A stretch of 25,972 bases of DNA from JAAZFE01 sp034005635 (GCA_034005635.1 JAVEUJ010000020.1:1-25972), one strand, 5' to 3'. Positions 7,884-16,250 are shown, counted from the stretch's first letter. The notes: generated by a model from the letters alone, not told the origin. Made by a program: numbers and translations.

Positions 7884-8507
7884 ATGAATTCCACGCCGCT
7901 GACATGGATGCTGCTGATCGTCGCCGCTTACCTGCTGGGTGCCATTCCCAATGGACTGCTCATTGCCCGCCTTAAGGGCATTGATCTGCAGAAGACCGGC
8001 TCCGGCAACATCGGCGCGACCAATGTGTTCCGCTGCGTGGGCAAGGGCTGGGGCATTCTTGCTTTCGTTCTGGATGCAGCAAAAGGTTTCATCCCCGCCT
8101 TTTTCTTTCCCCTTTTGGTAGAGGGTGCTCCGTCTTGGCTGGGATTGGCCTGCGGGGCAGCCGCCGTTGCTGGACACAACTGGCCGGTTTGGCTGAAGTT
8201 CAAAGGCGGCAAAGGCGTCAGCACCAGCGCCGGCATGTTACTGGGCGTTGCTCCCGCGGCGGTAGGAATTGGCGTTGCTGTCTTCGCGCTGGTGGTGGTC
8301 CTGACCCGCTGGGTATCGCTGAGCTCGATTGCAGCCGCCATCGCTGTGCCGGTCGCCTACCTGTGGATGAACGGCGCTGGAAATCTTCCGCTTGCTGTCG
8401 CACTGGTCGTCATGGGAGTGCTGGTCATTTTCAAGCACCGCGCCAACATCCACCGCCTGCTTGCTGGCACTGAACCGCGGATTGTGGGCTCCAATAAGTC
8501 ACGCTGA
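7884..8507 (+). CDS. plsY: Acyl-phosphate:glycerol-3-phosphate acyltransferase PlsY
   Basis: 207-aa polytopic membrane enzyme that moves the acyl chain from acyl-phosphate to glycerol-3-phosphate, the first step of phospholipid synthesis with PlsX. All three family signatures are present: GSGNIGATN (39-47), GHNWPVWLKFKGGKGVST (about 97-114) and a C-terminal HRANIHRLLAGTE. About six helices are evident and length is normal. A strong GGAAGGGGG precedes ATG 7884. The gap to the preceding gene is 15 nt and the stop overlaps the next start, so it is transcribed with the flotillin cluster. Co-expression of a phospholipid-forming enzyme with membrane-microdomain proteins makes functional sense but is inference. 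Confidence 0.95.
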   Translation: MNSTPLTWMLLIVAAYLLGAIPNGLLIARLKGIDLQKTGSGNIGATNVFRCVGKGWGILAFVLDAAKGFIPAFFFPLLVEGAPSWLGLACGAAAVAGHNWPVWLKFKGGKGVSTSAGMLLGVAPAAVGIGVAVFALVVVLTRWVSLSSIAAAIAVPVAYLWMNGAGNLPLAVALVVMGVLVIFKHRANIHRLLAGTEPRIVGSNKSR

Positions 8508-8875
8508 TGCAACCTGCCATTCGCCCCTTCGCTCCGGACACGGAAACCTGGATCCCCGAGCGCTGCCATATTATCGAATTGGAAAATACCGCGGACGACC
8601 CAGCCGTCTCAATCGCCCGCGCCCGGGTTGAACCCGGCGTGACCACCCACCGACACCTGTTGCGTGGAACTACTGAACGATACGTGATTATTGAGGGCCA
8701 CGGCTGCGTTGAAATCGATGGCCTTGCGCCCCAGGACGTGGGGCCGGGCGATGTCGTCGTGATCCCTCCGGGATGCCCGCAGCGCATTGCCAACACCGGT
8801 ACGATCGATCTGATCTTTCTCGCCGTGTGCTCCCCCCGCTTCCACCCCGACTGCTACGAAGTGCTCCCAGACTAA
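8507..8875 (+). CDS. Small single-domain cupin protein
   Basis: 122-aa cytoplasmic beta-barrel protein. Cupin motif 1 is well formed: G-VTT-HRH...E-RYVIIEGHG, giving two His and one Glu as metal ligands. Motif 2 (GDVVVIPPGCPQRIAN) retains PPG but has Gln where the last metal-binding His normally sits. The metal site is therefore either incomplete or uses Gln. Small cupins of this type include isomerases, dioxygenase-like enzymes and sugar-binding regulators, so the substrate is unknown. The ATG overlaps the plsY stop (TGATG), making it the last gene of the operon; a convergent lacI-type gene follows after 39 bp. Confidence 0.85.
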   Translation: MQPAIRPFAPDTETWIPERCHIIELENTADDPAVSIARARVEPGVTTHRHLLRGTTERYVIIEGHGCVEIDGLAPQDVGPGDVVVIPPGCPQRIANTGTIDLIFLAVCSPRFHPDCYEVLPD

Positions 8876-8914
8876 TCGTGTCGCAGGGCGCTGGAGGGGG
8901 GGCCCACTATCACT

Positions 8915-9952
8915 TTATATAGTTCTAACCGGCGCGCGGGCAGTTGAGCCGCGCACCACCAATGATGTCGGCAGCAGATCGCTGCATTCCGTAATTTCAC
9001 CCCGAATCAGTTGCAGGATGCGATTACAGGATTCAATACCCACTTGATAGAGGTCATGGCGGATGGTGGACAATCCCGGATTCACGTAAGCGGCCAGTTG
9101 GATGTCATCCACCCCCATCACCGATACCTCATGAGGCATCTCTCGGTGATTGTCGGCCAGCCAGCGCATGGCACCGATGGCCATCCGGTCATTAGCGGCC
9201 ATGATGGCGGTCAAATCAGGCATCTTGGCCAGCAGTTTGATGGTAGCGGCATAGCCACCACGCTGGCTCCACTCCTCGCCGCCATCCACCCACGCCACCT
9301 GGGTGCCGCCGGTGGGCCAGGTCTCACAAACGCGTAGAAATTCGTCGCGGAAAAGGATGCCGGTGTGCGTGTTGGTGCCGGCAATCAGACCAATCTTTCG
9401 GTGCCCCAGCCCCAGCAAATGCTTCGCCGCCAAGCGCGCCGATGCAGCGTAATCCACGCTCACGTAGTTTAACTTTTTGCTCGGGAACAGGTGGTTGACC
9501 AACACAAACTTGTAGGAGCTGTCCTCGAACGCACTCAGGTAGTCTGCATGCATGTCCGAGGCAACGAATAACATTCCATCTGCACGGCGGCTCGCCAGCA
9601 ACTTCATATATTCCTGCGACTTGATGAACTGGGCGGTGGCAATATCCAGCAGGATCTTGTAACCCTGCGAGGTCGCTCGCTCATAAATACCCGAAATGAT
9701 TTCACCCAGATAGATGTCCGAGAACACTCGCGTGAGGTTCGGCACCACCAGACTGATCGTGCGACTTGATTTGGAGGCCAGCCCGCGGGCGGCACTGTTC
9801 GGAGTAAAGTTGTATTTCTTGACCACCGCCATTACGCAGTCGCGAGTCGCCTGGCTGATGCGCGGGTGGTTATTGAGCACCAGCGAAACAGTACTGAGCG
9901 AAAAACCGCTTTCCTTGGCGATATCCTTGATTGTTTTACGTTTTGTTGTCAT
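8915..9952 (-). CDS. LacI/GalR-family transcriptional regulator
   Basis: 345-aa repressor-type regulator. The N-terminal LacI helix-turn-helix is clear (TIKDIAKESGFSLSTVSLVLN, about 7-27), with the hinge region at YNFTPNSAARGLASKSSRTI. It is followed by a periplasmic-binding-protein-like effector domain (ISLVVPNL..., HRKIGLIAGTNTH, AIMAANDRMAIGAMRWL, VSVMGVDDIQLAAYVNPGLSTI). Length is typical. ATG 9952 is preceded by AAGGGA; a longer frame to 10006 is rejected because the HTH would then start too late. Family members usually control sugar-utilisation genes, but none is adjacent: the neighbours are a cupin and the ATP-grasp protein. A palindrome in its own upstream region suggests autoregulation. 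Confidence 0.93.
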   Translation of the reverse strand: MTTKRKTIKDIAKESGFSLSTVSLVLNNHPRISQATRDCVMAVVKKYNFTPNSAARGLASKSSRTISLVVPNLTRVFSDIYLGEIISGIYERATSQGYKILLDIATAQFIKSQEYMKLLASRRADGMLFVASDMHADYLSAFEDSSYKFVLVNHLFPSKKLNYVSVDYAASARLAAKHLLGLGHRKIGLIAGTNTHTGILFRDEFLRVCETWPTGGTQVAWVDGGEEWSQRGGYAATIKLLAKMPDLTAIMAANDRMAIGAMRWLADNHREMPHEVSVMGVDDIQLAAYVNPGLSTIRHDLYQVGIESCNRILQLIRGEITECSDLLPTSLVVRGSTARAPVRTI

Positions 9953-10009
9953 CGAAATAGTTCCCTTCAAAGTTGCGGCACATGGTGAGTAAAACGCATC
10001 AGCCACGCA

Positions 10010-10038
10010 AGTATAATGTTTCGTTTTAGCAGTAAAAC
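10010..10038 (-). promoter_or_regulatory. Probable promoter and operator of the lacI-type gene
   Basis: GTTTTA-gcag-TAAAAC (10023-10038) is a perfect 6+6 inverted repeat in the upstream region of the LacI-type gene. On the minus strand it overlaps the expected -35 region of a TATACT -10 hexamer (10010-10015), with TTTACT as a possible -35. LacI-type proteins bind palindromes, and a site covering the -35 fits repression of its own gene. Family operators often have a 2-bp CG centre; this one has 4 bp, so the match is suggestive. The rest of the spacer to 10170 holds only a 7-bp inverted repeat (10099-10105 with 10121-10127) and a run of nine C. Confidence 0.45.
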
Positions 10039-10170
10039 TAAAAAGTACGTTCTGTACCGCCGCGCCAAGATTCTGAGTTCAGCATCCAGGGCTAGCCAAT
10101 CCGACTGATACACCCCATCCGTCGGATCCCCCCCCCCAGCTAACAACCAACAACTTGCCCCGTTCTCGTC

Positions 10171-13100
10171 TCAACCATCAACGAGCTTCAGCGGCAAAGG
10201 ACGAGCGGGATTCGTCACAGCGGTAATTTTGGCGGCAAATCCACGGTTATGCGCCACATCGTCATCCGTCAGCCAATGCACGTCCAGAAGCCCATCGGCG
10301 GGATAGCCTGTGCGCAGGTAATTAACCTCGGCCAGAGATTGGCTCCACCCCTCCAGCCATGATGTCAGATCGGCGCGTTGCTGGTCTGTGCCGGTAAAAT
10401 GAACTAGTAAATTGATGTCGCTATTGGGCCGGGCTGACTCGTTGCTGGTACTGCCAAACACATATAATGCCTTGATGCCAAAGCGTGTTGGGCTCAAACG
10501 CAGCGCAATCTGTTCGGCCATCCGCAAACGCCAGCGCCAATGGTCCTTCGAAAGCGAATCTTCAAGGGGACGGTCTAGGGGTCGTGCACTTTTTTCGTCC
10601 TTGCCGGACGGATCGGCCAGAAACCCCAACGCGGCCTCTTCGTCGGCATTCAATAAAATCTTCAGGATCCGGCCATCGGCTGATTGGGGCACATCAATAA
10701 CGCGAATGACATCCGCTAATGACGCAAAAGCCGGCAGAAGTTCGGGCAAAAGGTTGGGGGATCGCTGTAGAAAATCTCGATTGAAGCGGATACCTTCGTC
10801 GTCCGGATAGAGCGGCAAATAGTGGATAAAGGATTCGACAAGGTCCTGGAAGAAGTGCGTACCAAAAGACAATTCTGGAACATGGTTGCCCTTGCGGCGA
10901 GCAATTTCGATCAGCACCGCAGTATTGTTGATGTCAGAGTAGGTGATCGGCACGCCGAGCTTGATATCGCCGCGGCTGCCCCAGCGCCCGGGGCCCATCA
11001 AGATGAACTTCCGCTTAGGCAGGATCCGGTTCAACATCCCCACCGCGCGAGCCACATCGAGCAACTCGCTGCGGGTGGCCAACCCCGCATACCCCTTGGG
11101 ATCAACATACACAATATGCGTGATCTCCGGAATCGGGGCGTTGGACACGAACCGGTCTGCTGTGAATAGTATCCGCTCTTCCGGCACATCCGCGGGAATC
11201 GGGCTGGAAGCATTGACGTCGGTTAGACTCTGACTGCGACACTGGAGTAGATAAAAATAAGTTCCGTCGGATGCAAACTCGATGTCCACCGGGCGGCCGG
11301 TCTTTTCTTGTAGCCGCTTCAAAATGGTCTGCACCCCCTTAATGAATGGCGTCTTCTGGATCAAGCCCTCAAACGTCACCACCGCCTGGTCGTGGGCAAA
11401 ATCGGTGTGAATCCCGGCGGGTGCCAGCAAGCCGCCCTCGCTACATGCCGAGACGATTCGATTGATGACTGGAGTCTCCATGCCATGATTTTTAAGAAAT
11501 TCATCGATCCCAATAGTCTCGAATCTGCCGGTCTCGAGATTGATGACATCCATTTTCTTGGGCGAGTAGCGGCACACTTCATCCGGCGTGACGTTGACCC
11601 GCAGGTTGGGTGCACCGGGAGACACCAGCACGGAATAGTCGTCATTCACTCGGTCCACGGCGCGCGTCCCCAACCCGGGAACCAGTCGCACCAGACCGTC
11701 TTCACGCTTGATTCGCGGGGACCAGCGGAACTCGTTATTGGAAAATGCCACGCCGGAATAAACCGGGAAGAAGTACTCGCCAACCTGCTGGCCAACAACT
11801 TCCTGGATCATAATCGCCATCTTTTCGTTGAAATCCTGCAGGCCGCACACCGCGCGGTATTCGATCGGATCCGGTCCGAATAGCGACGCATAGACCTCAG
11901 CGATGGCTTCCAGCACCGCCTTCAGCCGTTCCGCTTTGCTGCCGCGGTTGGCCAAAAACAGGCTCTTGTATTTTCCTGCAAAGGACGCGCCAACACGGTC
12001 TTCCAACTGACTCGAGCTGCGCACAATCAAGGGGACGTCGCCAAAGTCATCCAGCGCAGCCGCCACCCCCTTCTCAATGTCGGACGGAAACCACGAGCAC
12101 TTCAACAGGTGGACAATGTCGGGGTATTCCAACCGCACCTGGTCGAGATCTTTGTATTTCTGCTCATTGATCGACTCTAGTTCATTTACATGCAGAAAAA
12201 CGGTCAACGCATCTACCGGCAAATACCATGTCTTAGGAAATCTTAGATTTTTCAGTTCGGGTTCATCGCCCCGGGCCAGGATTGACTGCGCCAGAAAGAG
12301 TCCGGCACTTTTGCCACCCAAGTTGCCCCCACTGCCGGCCGGGAAAATAATATGCTGGACCAACCCGTGGAAATCGGTCACTTCCACGTTTTCTTTCGCG
12401 GTCTTGATATATTCCAAATCGTCAGAAAAAAAGCGCTGAATTAGCGAAACCTTGAGCCATTTTTCGGCAGATGGTGACAGGCGGACCGCCTTGTCCGTCA
12501 TGGTTTTGTAGAGCGAAACCGCTTCAATGATATCTTCCAGCGTGGTGGTGGCATTATCCACCGACTTGATCAGAAAGCTGGCGCGCTTGTCCTGAATCCA
12601 TTTTTGAGTCGAGGCCAAGATGTCATCCGCACTCAGGTGCTGACTGGCCAACTTGAAAACCGCATCGCTGACGGCAAGGATTTGATCCATGTCTTGGGCA
12701 TGGATGGGCGAATTCGATTCTTCGAGCAGGTCTTCCTCGCCAATTCGATTGCTGCTGCGTACGAGGTCGCGCGCCTCCTCCACACCAATCCGGGTAAGGC
12801 GGTGCAGCATCTGCCGCGAAATGTAGTTCAACATCAACGGATCGGTACGGCGGATCAAGTCAACGATCACCATCCACTCGCGCATACTGGGGTTATCCAG
12901 CTCTCGGTGAGCCGCCTCCCATTGGTCGCGTAGTTGCCGTAACTTGCGATGCTGAATGGTCTGACTGATGCGGTCGGCAACCGTACGAATCAGTGTGTGT
13001 TCCTTCTCAAGGAAACAGTCTTTCGCCCGCAGCGGTACCTTCTGGATATATGAAACAGCAACTGAACCGATGACGGCCCCATCCATGACAATATCGGCCG

Positions 13101-13362
13101 TGTGCCCGCATGTGGGTGGAAGATAGGCCGCCGAATCATACGTCGCCATCTCGGTCGTAATTCGCGCCTGACAGACTTCCGGGAACTGCCAGCCCGAGGG
13201 GAGCTGTTGCACGACATCCTGAAGCAATTCGGACAGGGGACGATCATGCTGACCCAGCAATTCCTCAACACGATACAGGCAATCCAGCTCTTTCGCTCGT
13301 TCGCGCAGCGCCTCCAACACGCTGTCAAGGGGGGTGTCGCCAGATTGGGGGCTGGTTGTCAT
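10171..13362 (-). CDS. PEP-synthase/PPDK-type ATP-grasp protein with N-terminal sensor-like region and C-terminal nucleotidyltransferase
   Basis: 1063-aa cytoplasmic protein. Residues about 10-150 resemble a GAF-like sensor (CLYRVEELL start, RTVADRISQTIQHRKL end). A helical region follows to about 330. The PPDK/PEP-synthase N-terminal ATP-grasp domain runs from about 335, with GGNLGGKSAGLFLA near 348, PLIVRSSSQLEDRVGASFAGKY near 446, and later EGLIQKTPFIKGVQ and DIEFASDGTYFYLLQCRSQS. The swivelling phosphohistidine and PEP-binding barrel domains of true PEP synthase are absent. Near 966 the motif VFGSTSNESARPNSDINLLV matches the GS...SDxD core of polymerase-beta-type nucleotidyltransferases. 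ATG 13362 starts 10 nt after the gdhA stop, without a good ribosome binding site. Function unknown; a nucleotide-dependent phosphotransfer or regulatory role is inferred. Confidence 0.8.
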   Translation of the reverse strand: MTTSPQSGDTPLDSVLEALRERAKELDCLYRVEELLGQHDRPLSELLQDVVQQLPSGWQFPEVCQARITTEMATYDSAAYLPPTCGHTADIVMDGAVIGSVAVSYIQKVPLRAKDCFLEKEHTLIRTVADRISQTIQHRKLRQLRDQWEAAHRELDNPSMREWMVIVDLIRRTDPLMLNYISRQMLHRLTRIGVEEARDLVRSSNRIGEEDLLEESNSPIHAQDMDQILAVSDAVFKLASQHLSADDILASTQKWIQDKRASFLIKSVDNATTTLEDIIEAVSLYKTMTDKAVRLSPSAEKWLKVSLIQRFFSDDLEYIKTAKENVEVTDFHGLVQHIIFPAGSGGNLGGKSAGLFLAQSILARGDEPELKNLRFPKTWYLPVDALTVFLHVNELESINEQKYKDLDQVRLEYPDIVHLLKCSWFPSDIEKGVAAALDDFGDVPLIVRSSSQLEDRVGASFAGKYKSLFLANRGSKAERLKAVLEAIAEVYASLFGPDPIEYRAVCGLQDFNEKMAIMIQEVVGQQVGEYFFPVYSGVAFSNNEFRWSPRIKREDGLVRLVPGLGTRAVDRVNDDYSVLVSPGAPNLRVNVTPDEVCRYSPKKMDVINLETGRFETIGIDEFLKNHGMETPVINRIVSACSEGGLLAPAGIHTDFAHDQAVVTFEGLIQKTPFIKGVQTILKRLQEKTGRPVDIEFASDGTYFYLLQCRSQSLTDVNASSPIPADVPEERILFTADRFVSNAPIPEITHIVYVDPKGYAGLATRSELLDVARAVGMLNRILPKRKFILMGPGRWGSRGDIKLGVPITYSDINNTAVLIEIARRKGNHVPELSFGTHFFQDLVESFIHYLPLYPDDEGIRFNRDFLQRSPNLLPELLPAFASLADVIRVIDVPQSADGRILKILLNADEEAALGFLADPSGKDEKSARPLDRPLEDSLSKDHWRWRLRMAEQIALRLSPTRFGIKALYVFGSTSNESARPNSDINLLVHFTGTDQQRADLTSWLEGWSQSLAEVNYLRTGYPADGLLDVHWLTDDDVAHNRGFAAKITAVTNPARPLPLKLVDG

Positions 13363-13372
13363 GGCGGAGCGC

Positions 13373-14659
13373 CTAAACCCACCCGCGGCTCTTAACCGCT
13401 TGCGCCACGCGGTCAATGGCGATGACGTAGGCAGCATTCCGCATGGTGAGCTTGCGTTTGCGAGCAAGTTCGCTCACGGCGCGGAAAGCAGCCGTCATCT
13501 TAGCCTCCAGCTTCTCCAGCACTTCGGCCTTCTCCCAAAAATAATTCAGGTTGCACTGGACCTGCTCGAAATAGCTGCACGTTACACCGCCTGCATTGGC
13601 CAAAAAGTCTGGAATAAGGAAGATTTTCCGCACACCGAGCACGGTATCTGCTTCGGGTGTAGTGGGCCCATTGGCACCCTCCACCACAATTTTAACCTGT
13701 GAACTGATCCGGTCGGCATTGTCGGCGTTGATCTGATTTTCCAAGGCCGCTGGAATCAAGATATCGACGTCCTGTGCAATCCAGTCTTCGCCCGGCAGCA
13801 CCTCATATCCCAACGTGCGAACCTTGCCCGGATCCAAATCACCGAATTTATCGGCCAGTCCCACGAGCGCATCCGCGTCAATTCCCGTTTTGTTGCGGAA
13901 CAAATAGGACATTTTATCCTTGTTGTTCCAACTGGCTACGCCGATCACCGTGCCACCCAGTTCGCAGTATTTGCGAATGGCGTATTGCGCCACGTTGCCA
14001 AATCCTTGCACACTGGCTGTCGTGGCCGCTGGATTGATCCCCATCTCGCTGAGGGCCTCACGTAGAGTAAAGATTACACCATAACCCGTGGCTTCTGTCC
14101 GCCCCAGCGAACCACCCATTCCGACAGGCTTGCCGGTAATGAACCCCGGCGCATGCACCCCATGGATCGCTTCATATTCATCCAGCATCCACAGCATATG
14201 CTGCCCGTTCGTCATCACGTCAGGCGCCGGCACGTCTTGGTAGGGCCCGACGTTCCGGGCCATTTGCCGCACCCAGCCGCGGCAAATCTGTTCTTGTTCG
14301 CGGGCGCTCAGATGGTGCGGGTCGCAAACCACGCCGCCCTTGCCGCCCCCCAACGGGATATCCACCACCGAGCACTTCCATGTCATCCACATCGCCAAGG
14401 CCCGGACGGTATCGATGTTTTCATGCGGATGAAAACGCACCCCCCCCTTCGCAGGTCCCCGGGCATCATTATGCTGTACCCGGAATCCGTTGAATACCTG
14501 CACCGAGCCATCGTCCATTCGCACCGGTACCAAAAATTGGAATTCACGCAGCGGCTGCCGCAGCAATTGCCGCACCCCGTCCTCTAATTCCAGCAGACCA
14601 GCCACTTGGTCAAATTGCGCCTGGGCCATTTTATAAAGATTATATGCTTTGTCACTCAT
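13373..14659 (-). CDS. gdhA: Glutamate dehydrogenase (Glu/Leu/Phe/Val dehydrogenase family)
   Basis: 428-aa enzyme interconverting glutamate and 2-oxoglutarate plus ammonia. The substrate-site lysines are present: K71 in GPAKGGVRFHP, K95 in MTWKCSVVD and catalytic K107 in PLGGGKGGV. The catalytic Asp D147 is in PAPDVMT. Further matches are GKPVGMGGSLGRTEATGYGV and the Rossmann glycine motif GFGNVAQYA. Length (428) matches the hexameric small-subunit class. Whether NAD or NADP is preferred is not clear from inspection. AAAGGAG lies upstream of the ATG. The ATP-grasp protein follows after 10 nt, so the two are almost certainly cotranscribed, linking the latter to nitrogen or carbon-nitrogen balance. 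Confidence 0.96.
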   Translation of the reverse strand: MSDKAYNLYKMAQAQFDQVAGLLELEDGVRQLLRQPLREFQFLVPVRMDDGSVQVFNGFRVQHNDARGPAKGGVRFHPHENIDTVRALAMWMTWKCSVVDIPLGGGKGGVVCDPHHLSAREQEQICRGWVRQMARNVGPYQDVPAPDVMTNGQHMLWMLDEYEAIHGVHAPGFITGKPVGMGGSLGRTEATGYGVIFTLREALSEMGINPAATTASVQGFGNVAQYAIRKYCELGGTVIGVASWNNKDKMSYLFRNKTGIDADALVGLADKFGDLDPGKVRTLGYEVLPGEDWIAQDVDILIPAALENQINADNADRISSQVKIVVEGANGPTTPEADTVLGVRKIFLIPDFLANAGGVTCSYFEQVQCNLNYFWEKAEVLEKLEAKMTAAFRAVSELARKRKLTMRNAAYVIAIDRVAQAVKSRGWV

Positions 14660-14719
14660 GAGCTAAGGTGCTCCTTTAAATTTGATGGGATCTGCCTAAC
14701 GTTAAACGGTTTTTCTTCT

Positions 14720-14749
14720 ACCATATCTCATCTGCCGAACCTAGCGCAA
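14720..14749 (-). promoter_or_regulatory. Candidate promoter of gdhA
   Basis: On the minus strand TTGCGC (14744-14749) and TATGGT (14720-14725) are separated by 18 bp, a plausible sigma-70-type pair about 60 bp upstream of the gdhA start. Four of six bases match consensus in each hexamer or nearly so. An 8-bp TAACGTTA palindrome lies just downstream, between this site and the start codon. Strength and use are not established. Confidence 0.4.
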
Positions 14750-14799
14750 AATAGCCCGTTGGGCCACTAATCTAGCATCAAAATCGTAGTAACCGGTCC

Positions 14800-14872
14800 C
14801 ACGCTAAGACACCAAGATGCAAAGAGATTTCCAACGGCTGGATACAACCGCCAGTCACCAGTCACCGACTAC
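14800..14872. repeat. Intergenic repeat phrases, second occurrence in the window
   Basis: ACGCTAAGACACCAAGATGC and following AAAGAG at 14801-14826 read, on the minus strand, as the CTTTGC..CTTGG..CTTAGCGT phrase related to the CTT..GCG element at 131-150. It is followed at about 14851-14868 by a small direct repeat, CAGTCACCAGTCACC. Both lie in the 226-bp spacer between top6A and gdhA. They belong to the kind of short intergenic phrases described at the start of the window; no gene is visible here. Confidence 0.45.
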
Positions 14873-14885
14873 ACGTTCTAAATAC

Positions 14886-16028
14886 TCAGGGCAAGAATTG
14901 GCCCTTCTTGATCTTCTCGGGGAGATAAGTGTCCAAGACAAAGTTTAATCCGTGCTTGGCGAACGCCTGCTGCTCAATGCGCACCCCCATCTTGATCATC
15001 TGGTTTAGCGTCGCCTGCCACTCCTTATGGTGGCGGATGAAGGGGTCGTTTTTCAGGGCATCTTTGGCGCGCTTGATATCGACCTCCTCCAAGGGATGTG
15101 TCGCATCTTCGAGGTTGTAGTCAAGGATGTCCTGCGGCGTCACACCCAGATAGTGCGCCTGTGGCACGCAGAAGAAGCGGTTGATATGCGCCGCCTGCCC
15201 CGAGCCCGCCTTGAGAGTCCGGTAGATGTTGCAGTAGCCATAAGGATCGCCATCGGTGAACGCGAGCACTGGCAGCTTGCGGTCGTCGGCCAGACGCCGA
15301 ATGAACCGCCGACAGGCGCGCGTTGGCACGCCGCTCATCGAGATCAGCACGCAGTTTGCCTTTTCGTAGTAGCGGTGGTGCACAAGACGCTGAAACAGCG
15401 ACGCGGTCTCCACCACCAGCACCAGTTTGGCCTTCGTCTCAAAACGCAGATGCTCAACGCGTGAGGGGATGCTCCACGCCCCGCTCCCCATCTTGGCGCA
15501 ATTGATCTTTACGTCGGCACCGCTCTGCGGATCGCGGTCGATCACCACCAGCTCACCGCAAACATCGCCGCCACGTTCTTCAGGGATGTACCCGAGCTGC
15601 TCGCGATTCACGCCCAGCATCGCTTCCATATCGTCCAGCAATGAATCGCTCTCCGGCTGGGCATCAAAGCGACACTCCCCCCAACTCTTGCTGTTATAAT
15701 AGACCTCACGCTTGCCCGCGATGTCGTCCTTGTCCAGCAAATCGTTCTTCGTCGTCGCCAAGAGCCGCATGGATTGTGCAAAAGTCTTCACCGTGTTGTA
15801 CGACAGCGTCCGGGTAGCCTTCTTACCCAAAATTTCAAAATGTCCGCGCTTCACATCGAACTTCACATTGGCCAGCGACCTCACCGGAAAGCTGAGCGAC
15901 GGCTTTCGCCCTTTCTTCACGACGTCATCGTGAATCTCCTTGGCCACGGACACAATTTTCCGCGCCGCCGCTTCTTTGGTCACCACCTCGGGGGCCTGAA
16001 CCGACACCTGTTCCTTGTTTTTCTTCAT
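14886..16028 (-). CDS. top6A: DNA topoisomerase VI subunit A (Spo11-type)
   Basis: 380-aa cleavage subunit of a type IIB topoisomerase, which relaxes and decatenates DNA by ATP-driven passage through a double-strand break. The active-site motif KREVYYNSKSWGECRF carries the catalytic Tyr (Y111, second of the pair). QPESDSLLDDMEAMLG follows as in archaeal subunits. The Toprim metal site is E207 in LVVVETA plus D259 and D261 in FTDGDPYG. Length is normal and nothing is missing. ATG 16028 follows a GAGGAAGAGAG stretch. top6B lies upstream on the same strand, separated by an AT-rich 464-bp spacer with palindromic elements. Topo VI is mainly archaeal and eukaryotic and patchy in bacteria; the organism is bacterial by every other gene here. 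Confidence 0.95.
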   Translation of the reverse strand: MKKNKEQVSVQAPEVVTKEAAARKIVSVAKEIHDDVVKKGRKPSLSFPVRSLANVKFDVKRGHFEILGKKATRTLSYNTVKTFAQSMRLLATTKNDLLDKDDIAGKREVYYNSKSWGECRFDAQPESDSLLDDMEAMLGVNREQLGYIPEERGGDVCGELVVIDRDPQSGADVKINCAKMGSGAWSIPSRVEHLRFETKAKLVLVVETASLFQRLVHHRYYEKANCVLISMSGVPTRACRRFIRRLADDRKLPVLAFTDGDPYGYCNIYRTLKAGSGQAAHINRFFCVPQAHYLGVTPQDILDYNLEDATHPLEEVDIKRAKDALKNDPFIRHHKEWQATLNQMIKMGVRIEQQAFAKHGLNFVLDTYLPEKIKKGQFLP

Positions 16029-16054
16029 CGCATTCTCTCTTCCTCATCGCCCTA

Positions 16055-16079
16055 AATAACCGCTTATTATAATAAGTGG
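16055..16079. promoter_or_regulatory. Near-palindromic AT-rich element upstream of top6A, copy 1
   Basis: CCGCTTATTATAATAAGTGG (16060-16079) is a 20-bp palindrome with one mismatch, preceded by AATAA. It lies about 30-50 bp upstream of the top6A start and contains TATAAT on both strands, so it could be a -10 region and operator at once. With its left flank it matches, in inverted orientation, the element at 16226-16250 over 25 bp with one difference. Confidence 0.6.
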
Positions 16080-16225
16080 ATATTAGGTTTCCCCTCGCCA
16101 TGAACATTTGGAGCCACTTCCATAATTTTAAGTGCTATAACTAGTTACAAATTGTTAGAAGTCTAGGCTTGTGATTAGGTTTTTTTTTAATCTATCCAAT
16201 TCTCTCTTTAAGTATTTATATATAC

Positions 16226-16250
16226 CCGCTTATTATAATAAGCGGTTATT
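16226..16250. promoter_or_regulatory. Perfect palindrome in the top6B-top6A spacer, copy 2
   Basis: CCGCTTATTATAATAAGCGG (16226-16245) is a perfect 20-bp palindrome followed by TTATT. It is the inverted partner of the 16055-16079 element, centre-to-centre about 166 bp. The DNA between them is AT-rich and includes TAACTAGTTA (16138-16147, a 10-bp palindrome), ATTAGGTTT twice (16082-16090 and 16174-16182) and a T run. Paired operators for a dimeric regulator with looping, or ends of a small non-autonomous element, are both possible. Confidence 0.6.

Noticed and set aside
10099..10127. Terminator of the ATP-grasp gene
   Set aside because: The 7-bp stem has a 15-nt loop and is flanked by C/G runs, with no T-tract on the minus strand after it.
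12367..12393. GTGGAA...TTCCAC inverted repeat inside the ATP-grasp gene
   Set aside because: It is within conserved coding sequence, has opposite arm order to the TTTTCCA..TGGAAAA family, and is short enough to arise by chance.
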